Source: Mycobacterium sp. ITM-2016-00316
GTDB taxonomy: Bacteria > Actinomycetota > Actinomycetes > Mycobacteriales > Mycobacteriaceae
Assembly (NCBI RefSeq): GCF_002968335.2
Contig: NZ_CP134398.1
Location: forward strand, 5,456,001-5,520,000
DNA length: 64,000 nt
Direction: 5' to 3'
Part shown: one piece after another, positions 40,669 to 51,781 of the stretch
Layout of the letters: the number at the start of each line of letters is the position of its first letter
Position numbering within the stretch: the stretch's first letter is position 1
The notes under the pieces: model-generated
The model's database searches: none
Told to the model about the DNA's origin: nothing
Seen by the model: the letters and a program-made list of their open reading frames with translations, nothing else
Translations under genes and position numbers: made by a program

Positions 40669-41714
40669 CAGTTCTTCTCCAAGACGTCGGACAGGTCGTA
40701 GTTCAGCGGCACGTCCAGTTGGGCGAACGTGCAACTGCGTGGTTCGCGGTCGGGCCGCCAGCGCAGGAACTTCACCGCATGCCGGAACCGCCTGCCATGT
40801 TGGCTGTTGCCTTCCATCTGGTCATAGGCGACCTCGCATACCCGATCCGGGCGCACCGGAATCCAGCGTTTGTCGGCAGCAGAGTTCCACCGGCTCGGTT
40901 CGCCGTCGTTGACCTGATCGCCCTCACGCAACGGTTCCAGGTCGGCCAGCAGTGACAGCCGTGCCTTCGCGGTGAAGGATGCTGCGCCGCCAACCATCTG
41001 CAGTTCACCGTCCTCGCGGTACAGGCCGAGCAGGATCGACCCGATACCCTCGCCGCTCTTGTGGATGCGGTACCCGATGGCCACGCAGTCCGCATCGCGG
41101 TGGTGCTTGACCTTCACCATCTCCCGCTTACCCGGCAGATACGGCCCGTCGAGACGCTTGGCGATCACCCCGTCGAGGCCGGCGCCCTCGAACTCCTCCA
41201 GCCACTGCGCCCCCAGCGCAGGATCCTCGGTGGTGCGGGTGACGTGGCACCACTGCTTTTCGTGCACGGAGTCGAGCAGGCTATCCCGGCGAACGCGGAA
41301 GGGTTCTTTGAGCAGCGACCGATCGCCGGTGGCGAGCGCGTCGAACCCGATGAAGTGCGCCGGGGTCTCCGTGGCGAGCTTGGTGATGCGGCTTTCCGCG
41401 GGGTGGATGCGCTGGCTCAGCGATTCCCAGTCCAACCGGGTCCGGCCACCGATCTCCCGCGGCACCACGATCTCACCGTCCAGCACGCAGCGCGGGGCCA
41501 GTTCGTCGCGGACCGCGTCGATGACCTCCGGAAAGTACCGGCCCAGGTCCTTGCCGCTGCGGGACAGCAGCACGACATCGTCGTCGTCACGGAAGACCAG
41601 CGCCCGGAACCCGTCCCATTTCGGCTCGAAGGACCAGACACCGTGATCGGCCGGCACCTTGGTCTGCGCCTTGGCCAGCATCGGCTCCAGCGGGGGCTGC
41701 ACGGGTAGTCCCAT
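40668..41714 (-). CDS. ligC1: ATP-dependent DNA ligase LigC (paralog 1)
   Basis: A 348-residue ligase. The adenylated lysine lies in FEPKWDGFRALVF (motif I); other motifs are LDGEIVVPR, EFEGAGLDGVIAKRLDGPYLPGKREMVKVKHHR (motifs IV-V, broken across lines in the protein) and the OB-fold end FRHAVKFLRWRPDREP. I place the start at ATG 41714 (MGLPVQPPLEPMLAK) because it aligns with the start of the second LigC in this window; GTG 41729 and ATG 41723 lie just upstream. It is the first gene of a two-gene repair operon with Prim-PolC. Confidence 0.93.
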   Translation of the reverse strand: MGLPVQPPLEPMLAKAQTKVPADHGVWSFEPKWDGFRALVFRDDDDVVLLSRSGKDLGRYFPEVIDAVRDELAPRCVLDGEIVVPREIGGRTRLDWESLSQRIHPAESRITKLATETPAHFIGFDALATGDRSLLKEPFRVRRDSLLDSVHEKQWCHVTRTTEDPALGAQWLEEFEGAGLDGVIAKRLDGPYLPGKREMVKVKHHRDADCVAIGYRIHKSGEGIGSILLGLYREDGELQMVGGAASFTAKARLSLLADLEPLREGDQVNDGEPSRWNSAADKRWIPVRPDRVCEVAYDQMEGNSQHGRRFRHAVKFLRWRPDREPRSCTFAQLDVPLNYDLSDVLEKN

Positions 41715-41799
41715 GGGTTCCATAGTCACGTAGACCCGGGTACCCCCACAATGTCATCGCGGCGTCCGGTCGGCGGACAGATATGGCACCGTCATCTGC

Positions 41800-42477
41800 G
41801 TGACCAACTTCTTGCTGATACCCGGCGGGGGGTCCGATCCGTCGTACTGGCAGTTCGTCGAGACCGAGTTGGCCGGACTTGGGCATCGCGGGGTCCCGAT
41901 CGACCTTCCCTGCGCAGACAACTCCGCCGATCTGCGCGCCTATGTCGACGCGGTCGTCGCACAGAACCCCGACGACGGCACCCGGCCCGTCGTCGTCGCA
42001 CACTCGCTGGGCGGATTCACCGGCCCACTCGCCTGCCCACAGGTTGATGCCGCTGCCCTGGTCTACCTGTCCGGGATGGTCCCCCGCCCCGGTGAGCGTC
42101 CCGGCGAGTGGTGGGCGGCCACCGGATGCGACGAGGCTCAACGCGAGGCGGCCGCGGCAGGTGGCTACGACGTCGACGATGTGAACGCCTTGTTCTACAA
42201 CGGCGTCGACCCCTCGGTGGTCGCCGGTGTCGTGGAGCGGGATCAGTCGGACACTCCGATGGTCGCCCCGTGGCCGGGCGACGCCCTGCCGGAGCTGCCG
42301 ACGCGGTTCGTGCTGCTCCGCGACGACCGATTCTTCCCCGAGTCGTTCATGCGCAGGGTCGTGGCGCAGCGCCTGGCCGTCGAACCCGACGTCATGTCCG
42401 GTGGGCATATGGCAATGCTGTCGCACCCCGCCGAGCTCGCAGCCCACCTGGTGGCCGCGATCCCACCGGCCGGCTGA
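41800..42477 (+). CDS. Alpha/beta-fold hydrolase (EstC-like)
   Basis: A 225-residue cytoplasmic hydrolase of the small salicylate-esterase/methylesterase type: oxyanion region LLIPGGGSDPSYWQFVE, nucleophile elbow VVVAHSLGGFTG, and C-terminal His in SGGHMAMLSHPAELA. The substrate is unknown. A GTG start is used; it is divergent from ligC1 and followed after 29 bp by the aldolase-like gene. Confidence 0.82.
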   Translation: MTNFLLIPGGGSDPSYWQFVETELAGLGHRGVPIDLPCADNSADLRAYVDAVVAQNPDDGTRPVVVAHSLGGFTGPLACPQVDAAALVYLSGMVPRPGERPGEWWAATGCDEAQREAAAAGGYDVDDVNALFYNGVDPSVVAGVVERDQSDTPMVAPWPGDALPELPTRFVLLRDDRFFPESFMRRVVAQRLAVEPDVMSGGHMAMLSHPAELAAHLVAAIPPAG

Positions 42478-42506
42478 TCCGTCGCCGGGCTGGCACGATC
42501 GGACCC

Positions 42507-44971
<2,465 letters not shown>

Positions 44972-45676
44972 TCACGCAGGTGTGGTCGCGACCGGCCCGA
45001 GGTCGTCAGGCGCATTGGCGAGCAGCCCGGTGAGGTAAGTGAAAATCATGTGGCGAAGGGATTCGGTGAATCCCTCGACAGTGGCAAGGGCTGGTTCGTC
45101 GCGATAGACCGCCGCCATCGCCGGCGAGGGATGGCTGTGTGTCCACATTGCCCCGACCAGGACGATGGTGGTGAACGCTGCATCGTGCCCGGACTCGGCA
45201 TCGAGTTCAGGGATGACGTCGACGATCAGTGCAGCCAGTCCGTCGAGGGCCGCAAGCGCGCCGCGCTTGTATCGCAGAGCCACCTCTTCAGACACGTTGT
45301 GTTCGAGCACGGATGTCTCGGCGCTGAGCAAGTCGCACAGGACCCGGTGCTCGGAGAACAAGGCGGCGAAGATCCGCGCGAGCGCGTGAGCTCTCGCCGA
45401 GGCACTTTCTTCGCGCGAAAGACATTGTACTACTTGCGATGTCGCATCGGCCAGCCACTCGGCCGACATCCGGGACAACAGGTCGAGAAGGACTGCTTCA
45501 CGCGACTCGAAGTAGCGCATGACGTTGGATTTGGCGAGCCCCACCCTGCGTGCCAGACCGTTCATGGTCACCTGACTCACCGGCATCTCGGTGAGCATCT
45601 GGTGCGCCGTGCCCAGGATCGCTTCGCGTCTGGCCTCGCGCTGCTCGGCACTTCGCGCTCGTTGAAACGTCTGCAC
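44972..45676 (-). CDS. TetR-family repressor
   Basis: A 234-residue regulator: helix-turn-helix VSQVTMNGLARRVGLAKSNVMRYFESREAV (split here only by domain helices) and a TetR_C helical domain. It is divergent from a short-chain dehydrogenase; a strong promoter flanked by two AGAnCC...GGTnCT elements lies between them. GTG 45676 is preferred over the longer frame (to 45706), which would cover the operator. It might also affect dgdA downstream. Confidence 0.87.
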   Translation of the reverse strand: MQTFQRARSAEQREARREAILGTAHQMLTEMPVSQVTMNGLARRVGLAKSNVMRYFESREAVLLDLLSRMSAEWLADATSQVVQCLSREESASARAHALARIFAALFSEHRVLCDLLSAETSVLEHNVSEEVALRYKRGALAALDGLAALIVDVIPELDAESGHDAAFTTIVLVGAMWTHSHPSPAMAAVYRDEPALATVEGFTESLRHMIFTYLTGLLANAPDDLGPVATTPA

Positions 45677-45699
45677 GTGACGGCAGCCTAGCCGCCCCG

Positions 45700-45753
45700 T
45701 TGACAAAGAACCAGCGGTCTCTTAAGTTACATACAACAGACCGTCGGTTCTTT
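45700..45753 (+). promoter_or_regulatory. Sigma-A promoter and inverted-repeat operator for the SDR gene
   Basis: TTGACA (45700-45705), 17 bp, TAAGTT (45723-45728) is a near-consensus promoter. The 16-bp arms AAAGAACCAGCGGTCT (45705-45720) and AGACCGTCGGTTCTTT (45738-45753) are complementary at 14 of 16 positions and straddle the -10 element, so a bound TetR dimer pair would cover both -35/-10 and the start point. An AGGAG and the SDR ATG follow. Confidence 0.72.
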
Positions 45754-45769
45754 ATGAGGAGATCGAGAT

Positions 45770-46606
45770 ATGTCAGCGAAAGTGGCGCTTGTAACGGGGG
45801 GTTCCTCGGGAATCGGCGCAGAAACGGCCACCGCCTTGAACAAGGTCGGCTTCACTGTCTATGCCGCCGCCCGACGCACCGCACATATGGCGGCGCTGAA
45901 TGCCTCCGGCATCAAGACAATTTCCCTTGACATCACCGATGACGCCTCCGTCACTGCGGCCGTTGCGCAGATCATCGATGTCGAGGGTCGGATCGACGTA
46001 CTGATCAACAACGCCGGATACGGCTCGTATGGAGCCCTCGAGGACACCCCGCTGTCCGAAGCGCAGGCCCAGTTCGATGTCAATGTGTTCGGCCTGGCTC
46101 GCCTCACCCAGCTTGTGTTGCCGCACATGCGCGCCCAGGGCAGCGGCACCATCGTCAATGTCAGCTCCATGGGTGGCCGCCTCGCGACGCCACTGGGCTG
46201 CTGGTACCACGCCAGCAAGTACGCCGTCGAAGGACTCAGCGACGCCTTGCGGCTCGAGGCGGAACCGTTGGGCATCCACGTCGTCCTCGTCGAACCGGGC
46301 TCCATCCGAACCGACTGGGGCGCCATCGCCGCAGACAAGCTCATCACCACGTCGGGTTCGGGACCCTACGAACGTCAAGCCACCGCCGTCGCGGACCGAC
46401 TTCGAGCCAGCTCGCAACCCGGCGCGAGCTTGACCTCGCCACCCACCGTCATTGCCAAGGCAATCACCCGGGCATGCACGGCCCGACGTCCCAAGACCCG
46501 CTATGTCGTCGGGGCGGGGGCCCGGCCCTTGATTGCGTTGAGCCGCCTCCTGCCCGACCGAACGTTCGACGCACTCATGCGCCGCGCCGTGAACATGCCG
46601 ACGTGA
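45770..46606 (+). CDS. Short-chain dehydrogenase/reductase
   Basis: A 278-residue classical SDR: cofactor motif TGGSSGIG, LINNAGYGSYG, catalytic Ser in IVNVSSMGG and Tyr-Lys in WYHASKYAVEGL; VEPGSIRTDWG follows. An Arg pair after the first strand (AARRTAHM) suggests NADP(H). AGGAG lies 8 bp before the ATG. Control by the divergent TetR is strongly suggested by the operator arrangement. Substrate unknown. Confidence 0.92.
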   Translation: MSAKVALVTGGSSGIGAETATALNKVGFTVYAAARRTAHMAALNASGIKTISLDITDDASVTAAVAQIIDVEGRIDVLINNAGYGSYGALEDTPLSEAQAQFDVNVFGLARLTQLVLPHMRAQGSGTIVNVSSMGGRLATPLGCWYHASKYAVEGLSDALRLEAEPLGIHVVLVEPGSIRTDWGAIAADKLITTSGSGPYERQATAVADRLRASSQPGASLTSPPTVIAKAITRACTARRPKTRYVVGAGARPLIALSRLLPDRTFDALMRRAVNMPT

Positions 46607-46741
46607 AGGTTCATCATCTCAACTGCCGCACCATGCGGCCAGTCTCGTCCTGATCGATTCGGGACTGGGCCTGCGCGTCGCCGAAGCACCATCGGACCGC
46701 TTCGGAACCGCCCGTCGCCGACGAGCGGCAAGAATGGAGCG

Positions 46742-47818
46742 GTGGACCTGCCCGTCGTGCCCCCGGTGTCACCGATGCTGTCGAAGTCGGTCCAGGAGAT
46801 CCCGCCGGGCGCGTCCTACGAACCGAAATGGGATGGCTTTCGCTCGATCCTTTTCCGCGACGGCGACGAGGTCGAGCTGGGCAGCCGCAACGTCCGGCCG
46901 CTGACCCGGTACTTCCCCGAGCTGGTGGACGCGGCCCGCGCAGAACTCCCCGCCCGCTGCGTCATCGATGGCGAGATCGTGATCGCGACCGGCAGCGGGC
47001 TCGATTTCGAGGCGCTGCAACTGCGTCTGCATCCGGCGGCATCGCGGGCGGCGAAACTGGCGGCCGAGACACCGGCCGCCTTCATCGCCTTCGATCTGCT
47101 CGCGCTCGGCGACATCGACTACACCTCGCGACCGTTCCTGGAGCGCCGGGCGGCACTCGTCGAGGCGCTGCACGGATGCGGCCCCGCCTTCCACGTCACC
47201 CCGGCGACCACGGATCCCGGCACCGCGCAGCGATGGTTCTCCGAATTCGAGGGTGCCGGGCTGGACGGGGTGATCGCCAAACCGCTCGATGGCACCTACC
47301 AGCCGGACAAGCGGGCAATGTTCAAGATCAAGCATGCGCGCACCGCCGACTGCGTGGTGGCCGGCTACCGGCTGCACAAGTCCGGCGACGATGCAGTCGG
47401 ATCGCTCATGCTCGGGCTCTACGCCGACGACGGGTCGCTGGCCTCGGTCGGCGTCATCGGCGCGTTCACGATGGCTCGTCGCCGCGAACTCTTCACCGAA
47501 TTACAGCAACTGCTAACGACTTTCGACGACCATCCATGGAACTGGGCGGCGCATGTGGTGGCCGATCCATCGATGCGCCGCACCACCAATTCGCGATGGA
47601 ACCCCGACAAGAGCCTGTCCTTCGTGCCGTTGCGCCCGGAGCGCGTGGTCGAGGTCCGCTATGACCACATGGAGGGGACGCGCTTCAGGCACACCGCCCA
47701 GTTCAACCGGTGGCGCCCCGATCGCGATCCGCGCTCGTGCACATACGCCCAACTCGAACGGCCGGTGACGTTCCGGCTCGGCGACATCATCGGCGGCCTC
47801 GGCCCGCAGAACGATTGA
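46742..47818 (+). CDS. ligC2: ATP-dependent DNA ligase LigC (paralog 2)
   Basis: A 358-residue ligase with the active lysine in YEPKWDGFRSILF, CVIDGEIVIATGSGLDFEAL, FSEFEGAGLDGVIAKPLDG and the C-terminal VRYDHMEGTRFRHTAQFNRWRPDRDPRSC. From memory it is closer to M. tuberculosis LigC (Rv3731) than the first paralog is. It stands alone on the plus strand, not next to a polymerase. A GTG start with TGGAG upstream gives an N-terminus aligned with LigC1. M. smegmatis likewise has LigC1 and LigC2 a few genes apart. Confidence 0.93.
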   Translation: MDLPVVPPVSPMLSKSVQEIPPGASYEPKWDGFRSILFRDGDEVELGSRNVRPLTRYFPELVDAARAELPARCVIDGEIVIATGSGLDFEALQLRLHPAASRAAKLAAETPAAFIAFDLLALGDIDYTSRPFLERRAALVEALHGCGPAFHVTPATTDPGTAQRWFSEFEGAGLDGVIAKPLDGTYQPDKRAMFKIKHARTADCVVAGYRLHKSGDDAVGSLMLGLYADDGSLASVGVIGAFTMARRRELFTELQQLLTTFDDHPWNWAAHVVADPSMRRTTNSRWNPDKSLSFVPLRPERVVEVRYDHMEGTRFRHTAQFNRWRPDRDPRSCTYAQLERPVTFRLGDIIGGLGPQND

Positions 47819-47936
47819 GCGGCCGTGCCGGGTCAAAGATGCCCAATCGACCAGCACCCCGCGCCACCCGGGTCGACAATCATGAGGTACCGCCCGCCCA
47901 TGACCGGCGAAGCGGGCTGATGAAAGGGATCCACCG

Positions 47937-48320
47937 ATGAGGCTGACACTGAACCGACTCAGGGGTGCCGGAGCGCTCGCGCTTGCCGCCGGCGCTCTGC
48001 TGGGGGGTGCCACGGCCCAGGCCGAGCCACCCACCGAGCCGCCGCGGCCGCCGAACTGTTCTGCCGCCGATCTGGCCGGCATCGCCTCCGGAGTTGCCGC
48101 CGCGACGTCGGCGTACCTGTTCACTCATCCAGAGCTGAACGCATACTTCACCGATCTGCACGGACTCCCGCAGGACGAGGTTCCGGAATCCACCAAGGTC
48201 TACTTCGACGCCCATCCTCAGGAGCACGCAGAGCTGAGGGGCATCCGCCAGCCGTTGGTCGATTTCCGCAACCGCTGCGGCTACAACGCACCCAATCCCC
48301 CTGGAGGACAGCAGTCGTGA
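47937..48320 (+). CDS. Secreted haem-binding (hemophore-type, MHB family) protein
   Basis: A 127-residue exported protein. After a signal peptide (LALAAGALLGGATAQA) comes a compact helical domain with two cysteines, PPNCSAADLAGIASGVAAATSAYL and LVDFRNRCGY, and the TDLHG block, as in the mycobacterial haem-binding (MHB) family that includes hemophore-like proteins. It probably takes part in haem capture outside the membrane, though haem binding is not provable from sequence. It overlaps the next gene by 4 bp (GTGA). Confidence 0.78.
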   Translation: MRLTLNRLRGAGALALAAGALLGGATAQAEPPTEPPRPPNCSAADLAGIASGVAAATSAYLFTHPELNAYFTDLHGLPQDEVPESTKVYFDAHPQEHAELRGIRQPLVDFRNRCGYNAPNPPGGQQS

Positions 48321-48631
48321 ACAGCACGAGTAGGTCGATCCGGGCCCGCGTCATGGCGGTCGCGTTCGCGTTCCTGACGCTGCCCGGCGTGATCGTGTTG
48401 GCCGCGCCCGCCGGTACTGCACTTGCGGACGTGTGTGCCAGCGCCGGGCGCCGGATCTCCGTGGGTGGATGCGTCAACATCGCCGACGCGGTGGCCCCCT
48501 ACGTGCCACCGCCGGCGTACTACGCCCCGCTGCCCGAAGACCCGCCACCGCCTCCGCCGCCGCCGGGTTCGAACGTCAGCGGCTGCATCGGTTACAACGG
48601 GCGATGGGTCAGCGCGGGCGGCTGTAACTGA
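48317..48631 (+). CDS. Small secreted protein with duplicated GRxxSxGGC motif
   Basis: A 104-residue exported protein. A signal peptide (VMAVAFAFLTLPGVIVLAAPAGTALA, split at its usual site) is followed by two similar cysteine units, CASAGRRISVGGCVN and CIGYNGRWVSAGGCN, on either side of a Pro/Tyr-rich spacer (VPPPAYYAPLPEDPPPPPPPPG). No family name recognised. GTG start coupled to the haem-binding protein gene, so the two products probably act in the same compartment. Confidence 0.65.
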   Translation: MNSTSRSIRARVMAVAFAFLTLPGVIVLAAPAGTALADVCASAGRRISVGGCVNIADAVAPYVPPPAYYAPLPEDPPPPPPPPGSNVSGCIGYNGRWVSAGGCN

Positions 48632-48659
48632 CACCGTCCGCACGGGGCGGATACATCGC

Positions 48660-48690
48660 TTGACCTCAACCATGGTTGAGGTTGAAAGCT
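48660..48690 (+). promoter_or_regulatory. SoxR/MerR-type promoter with perfect palindrome
   Basis: TTGACC (48660-48665), a 19-bp spacer, then AAAGCT (48685-48690). A perfect 20-bp palindrome, ACCTCAACCATGGTTGAGGT (48663-48682), fills the spacer. The long 19-bp spacing and CCTCAA/TTGAGG half-sites copy the soxS-type SoxR promoter (TTTACC-19-TATACT with CCTCAAG...CTTGAGG). A ribosome-binding site and the ATG of the next gene follow at a normal distance. No merR-family gene is visible in the window. Confidence 0.7.
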
Positions 48691-48716
48691 GGGTGCACAC
48701 CGACGAGGAGGCACCC

Positions 48717-49358
48717 ATGCAGCAGATCCGCTCCGACCTGTGGGAGACCCGGCAGGACAGCCCGTTTCCCGGTCTGACCACCCACGCCTACCTGTGGACG
48801 GGCGGCCCGGGTGGCAACGTGCTGTTCTACAGCACCCAGACCGAGGCCGACTTCGCCGAGCTGCAACGGCTCGGCGGAGTCGCCCATCAATACCTGTCCC
48901 ACCGCGACGAAGCGGGTCCGATGCTGGGCCGCATCGCCGCACACTTCGGCGCCCGCCTGCACGCGCCGGCGGCCGAACTGGTCGATATCGGCAGGCACGC
49001 CCACATCGACGTCCCGATCGGCAGCAGGCATGTCGACGCCAACGGCATCGAGGTGATCCCCACCCCGGGCCACTCCCCCGGCAGCACCAGCTATCTGGTG
49101 CCCGGCGCCAACGGCCAGAGCTACCTGTTCACCGGCGACACCATCTTCCTCGGCGAAGACGGTGACTGGGCGGCCGGCCATCTGCCCGGTATCAGCGACG
49201 CCGCCCAGTTGCAGGACAGCCTGCAGGTGCTGGGCAGGTTGCATCCCGATCTGGTGATCTCCAGCGCCTTCCCCTCGGAGTCCGGCGTGCAGGTTCCCGG
49301 CCCGCGGTGGGCACAGTGTGCGGCGGAGGCCCGCGATCGGCTGGCGGAGGTAGCCTGA
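48717..49358 (+). CDS. Metallo-beta-lactamase-fold protein with degenerate metal motif
   Basis: A 213-residue hydrolase-fold protein. GAGGAGG lies 5 bp before the ATG at 48717, so the long upstream frame is discounted. The usual HxHxDH motif reads LSHRDE, keeping one His and the Asp only; the later ligands His in IPTPGHSPGST and Asp in YLFTGDTIFLG are present. This makes canonical two-metal hydrolysis uncertain. The SoxR-like promoter upstream suggests induction by redox-active compounds. Confidence 0.82.
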   Translation: MQQIRSDLWETRQDSPFPGLTTHAYLWTGGPGGNVLFYSTQTEADFAELQRLGGVAHQYLSHRDEAGPMLGRIAAHFGARLHAPAAELVDIGRHAHIDVPIGSRHVDANGIEVIPTPGHSPGSTSYLVPGANGQSYLFTGDTIFLGEDGDWAAGHLPGISDAAQLQDSLQVLGRLHPDLVISSAFPSESGVQVPGPRWAQCAAEARDRLAEVA

Positions 49359-49364
49359 CGAGCT

Positions 49365-50240
49365 ATGCCAGGCCGAAGCGACGGGGGACGTTCCGGCCGG
49401 TTCGCCCCCAGCCCGTCGGCCGATCTGCACATCGGCAATCTGCGCACGGCGGTATTGGCCTGGTTGTTCGCCAGGTCCACGGGGCGCCGGTTCCTGATCC
49501 GGGTCGAGGATCTCGACGACCGCACGTTCAGCGATGTGGCGGCCCGGCAGCTGGCCGACCTGACCGCGATCGGGGTGATCCCCGATGATCCGCCCGAGTA
49601 TCAGACCGCCCACGCCGGCCGCTACGACACCGTGATAGAAGAGCTGTCCCGGCGCGGCCTGGTGTACGAATGCTACTGCAGCAGAAAGGATATACTCGGT
49701 GCTCCGCGGGCTCCGCACGCACCGGAGGGCGCCTATCCGGGAACCTGCCGGGATCGCGAACCGCCGGCCGATTCACACCGGCCCCCAGCTTTACGGTTGC
49801 GCAGCGACACCTTCTCCTACACCGTCACCGATGTCCTGCACGGTGAATTCACCGGTGTGGTCGATGATTTCGTGCTGCGACGCGGCGACGGGGTGACCGC
49901 CTACAACCTGGCGGTGGTGGTCGATGACGCCGCCCAGGATATCGACCAGGTGGTGCGCGGTGACGATCTGCTGTCGTCCTCGCCGCGGCAGGCCTATCTC
50001 GCGGCGCTGCTGGGCTACCCCCCGGTCACCTACGCCCACGTACCGCTGGTGCTCAACGCCGAGGGCAAGCGGTTGGCCAAGCGTGACGGCGCGGTGACAC
50101 TCGCCGAGATCGGTGTGGCGCCCGCGCTGGCTCTGATCGCGGACTCCCTGGGCTATTCGGCCACCACGCTCGACGGCATGCTCGGCGAATTCGATCCCAT
50201 GTCTGTTCCGCGGCAGCCCTGGGTATACCGCCCCGTGTGA
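49365..50240 (+). CDS. gluQ: Glutamyl-Q tRNA(Asp) synthetase
   Basis: A 291-residue truncated glutamyl-tRNA synthetase that attaches glutamate to queuosine-34 of tRNA-Asp. It has the class I signature variant [20 protein letters not shown], a zinc-binding region with Tyr/Cys ligands ([10 protein letters not shown] ... [11 protein letters not shown]), [17 protein letters not shown] and the KMSKS variant KRLAKRDG. It lacks an anticodon-binding domain, as expected. Its ATG is 6 bp after the previous stop. tgt, the queuine-inserting enzyme, lies about 10 kb away in this window. Confidence 0.93.
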   Translation: MPGRSDGGRSGRFAPSPSADLHIGNLRTAVLAWLFARSTGRRFLIRVEDLDDRTFSDVAARQLADLTAIGVIPDDPPEYQTAHAGRYDTVIEELSRRGLVYECYCSRKDILGAPRAPHAPEGAYPGTCRDREPPADSHRPPALRLRSDTFSYTVTDVLHGEFTGVVDDFVLRRGDGVTAYNLAVVVDDAAQDIDQVVRGDDLLSSSPRQAYLAALLGYPPVTYAHVPLVLNAEGKRLAKRDGAVTLAEIGVAPALALIADSLGYSATTLDGMLGEFDPMSVPRQPWVYRPV

Positions 50241-50284
50241 GCGAAACCCTGTGCACAGCGGACAAGCATTGCTACGGTCCGCCC

Positions 50285-51781
50285 GTGCTCGGAAACCTCC
50301 AGCGGGTACTGCTCGCCACACTGCTCACCGCCGCGGTGATCCTCGGCGCCGTCGGCTGCGGCTCACCCGAGGGCACCGGCACGGACCCGATCCAGTCGGC
50401 GGGCGTGCTGCGGGTCGGCACCGAGGGCACCTACGCGCCGTTCAGCTACCACGACCCCGCCACCGGCGAACTGGTCGGCTATGACATCGACGTCGCCAGG
50501 GCGGTCGGCGACCAACTGGGTGTGACCGTCGAATTCGTGGAAACGCCATGGGATTCCATCTTCGCGGCACTGGAAGCCAACCGGTTCGACATCGTCGCCA
50601 ACCAAGTCACCATCAACCCCGAACGCCAGGCCAAATACGACCTGTCCCAGCCCTATACGGTCGGCGAAGGCGTCATCGTCACGAGAGCCGACGACGACTC
50701 GATCAGCTCGCTCGAGGATCTGTCGGGCAAGACCACCGCCCAGTCGATCACCAGCAACTGGGCGCAGGTCGCCCGCGACGCCGGCGCCACGGTCGAAGGT
50801 GTGGAGGGCTTCGCGCAGGCGATCACCCTGCTCAACCAGGGCCGCATCGACGCCACTGTGAACGACAGCGTCGCGGTGTACGCCTACCTCGCCGAGACCG
50901 GTGACACCTCGGTCAAGATCGCCGCGCAGACCGGTGAGACCAGCGATCAGGGCTTCGCCGCCCGTAAGGACAGCGGTCTGCTGCCCGAACTCAACGGCGC
51001 CCTCGACCAATTGCGCGCCGACGGCAGACTGACCGCGATCTCGGAGAAGTACCTGAAGGCCGACGCGACCGGCGGCGCCACGGCCACAGCCCAGACCCCC
51101 GGCGCGAGTCCGGAGGTGCGCTCGGCGTTCCAGCTGGTGCTCGACAACCTCTGGCCGCTCGCCAAGGCCGCGCTCACCATGACGATTCCGCTGACGCTCA
51201 TCAGCTTCATCATCGGCCTGGTGATCGCGCTGGCGGTGGCCCTGGCCCGGTTGTCGTCGAACGTGGTGGTGAGCAATGTGGCGCGGTTCTACATCTCGAT
51301 CATCCGCGGCACACCGCTGCTGGTGCAGCTGTTCATCGTGTTCTACGCGCTGCCGGAGTTCGGGGTGCGGATCGACCCGTTCCCCGCGGCGGTGATCGCC
51401 TTCAGCCTCAACGTCGGCGGCTACGCGGCCGAGATCATCCGTTCCGCGATCTTGAGCGTGCCGAAGGGGCAGTGGGAGGCAGCCGAGACCATCGGCTACC
51501 ACTACGCCGGCGCGCTGCGGCGCATCATCCTGCCCCAGGCCGCCCGGGTCGCCGTCCCGCCGCTGTCCAACACGTTGATCTCGCTGGTCAAGGACACATC
51601 CCTGGCGTCGACGATTTTGGTGACCGAGTTGCTGCGACAGGCTCAGATCGTCGCGGCGCCCACGTTCGAGTTCTTCGCGCTCTACGGCACGGCGGCGATC
51701 TACTACTGGGTGATCTGCCTGGCGCTGTCCTTCGGGCAGGCCAGGGTGGAACACCGACTGGAAAGGTACGTGGCGAGATGA
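50285..51781 (+). CDS. Amino-acid ABC transporter: fused substrate-binding lipoprotein and permease
   Basis: A 498-residue fusion. The N-terminus is a lipoprotein signal (LLATLLTAAVILGAVGC), then a polar-amino-acid binding domain (VGTEGTYAPFSYHDP, VEFVETPWDSIFAALEANRFD) to about residue 270, then a HisM-type permease (LTLISFIIGLVIALAVAL, the EAA loop EAAETIGYHYAGALRRIILPQ). Such fusions are known in Gram-positive glutamine/cystine importers. I prefer GTG 50285 because the signal peptide begins there; GTG 50237, overlapping the gluQ stop, would add 16 residues. The ATPase gene overlaps by 4 bp. Confidence 0.88.
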   Translation: MLGNLQRVLLATLLTAAVILGAVGCGSPEGTGTDPIQSAGVLRVGTEGTYAPFSYHDPATGELVGYDIDVARAVGDQLGVTVEFVETPWDSIFAALEANRFDIVANQVTINPERQAKYDLSQPYTVGEGVIVTRADDDSISSLEDLSGKTTAQSITSNWAQVARDAGATVEGVEGFAQAITLLNQGRIDATVNDSVAVYAYLAETGDTSVKIAAQTGETSDQGFAARKDSGLLPELNGALDQLRADGRLTAISEKYLKADATGGATATAQTPGASPEVRSAFQLVLDNLWPLAKAALTMTIPLTLISFIIGLVIALAVALARLSSNVVVSNVARFYISIIRGTPLLVQLFIVFYALPEFGVRIDPFPAAVIAFSLNVGGYAAEIIRSAILSVPKGQWEAAETIGYHYAGALRRIILPQAARVAVPPLSNTLISLVKDTSLASTILVTELLRQAQIVAAPTFEFFALYGTAAIYYWVICLALSFGQARVEHRLERYVAR

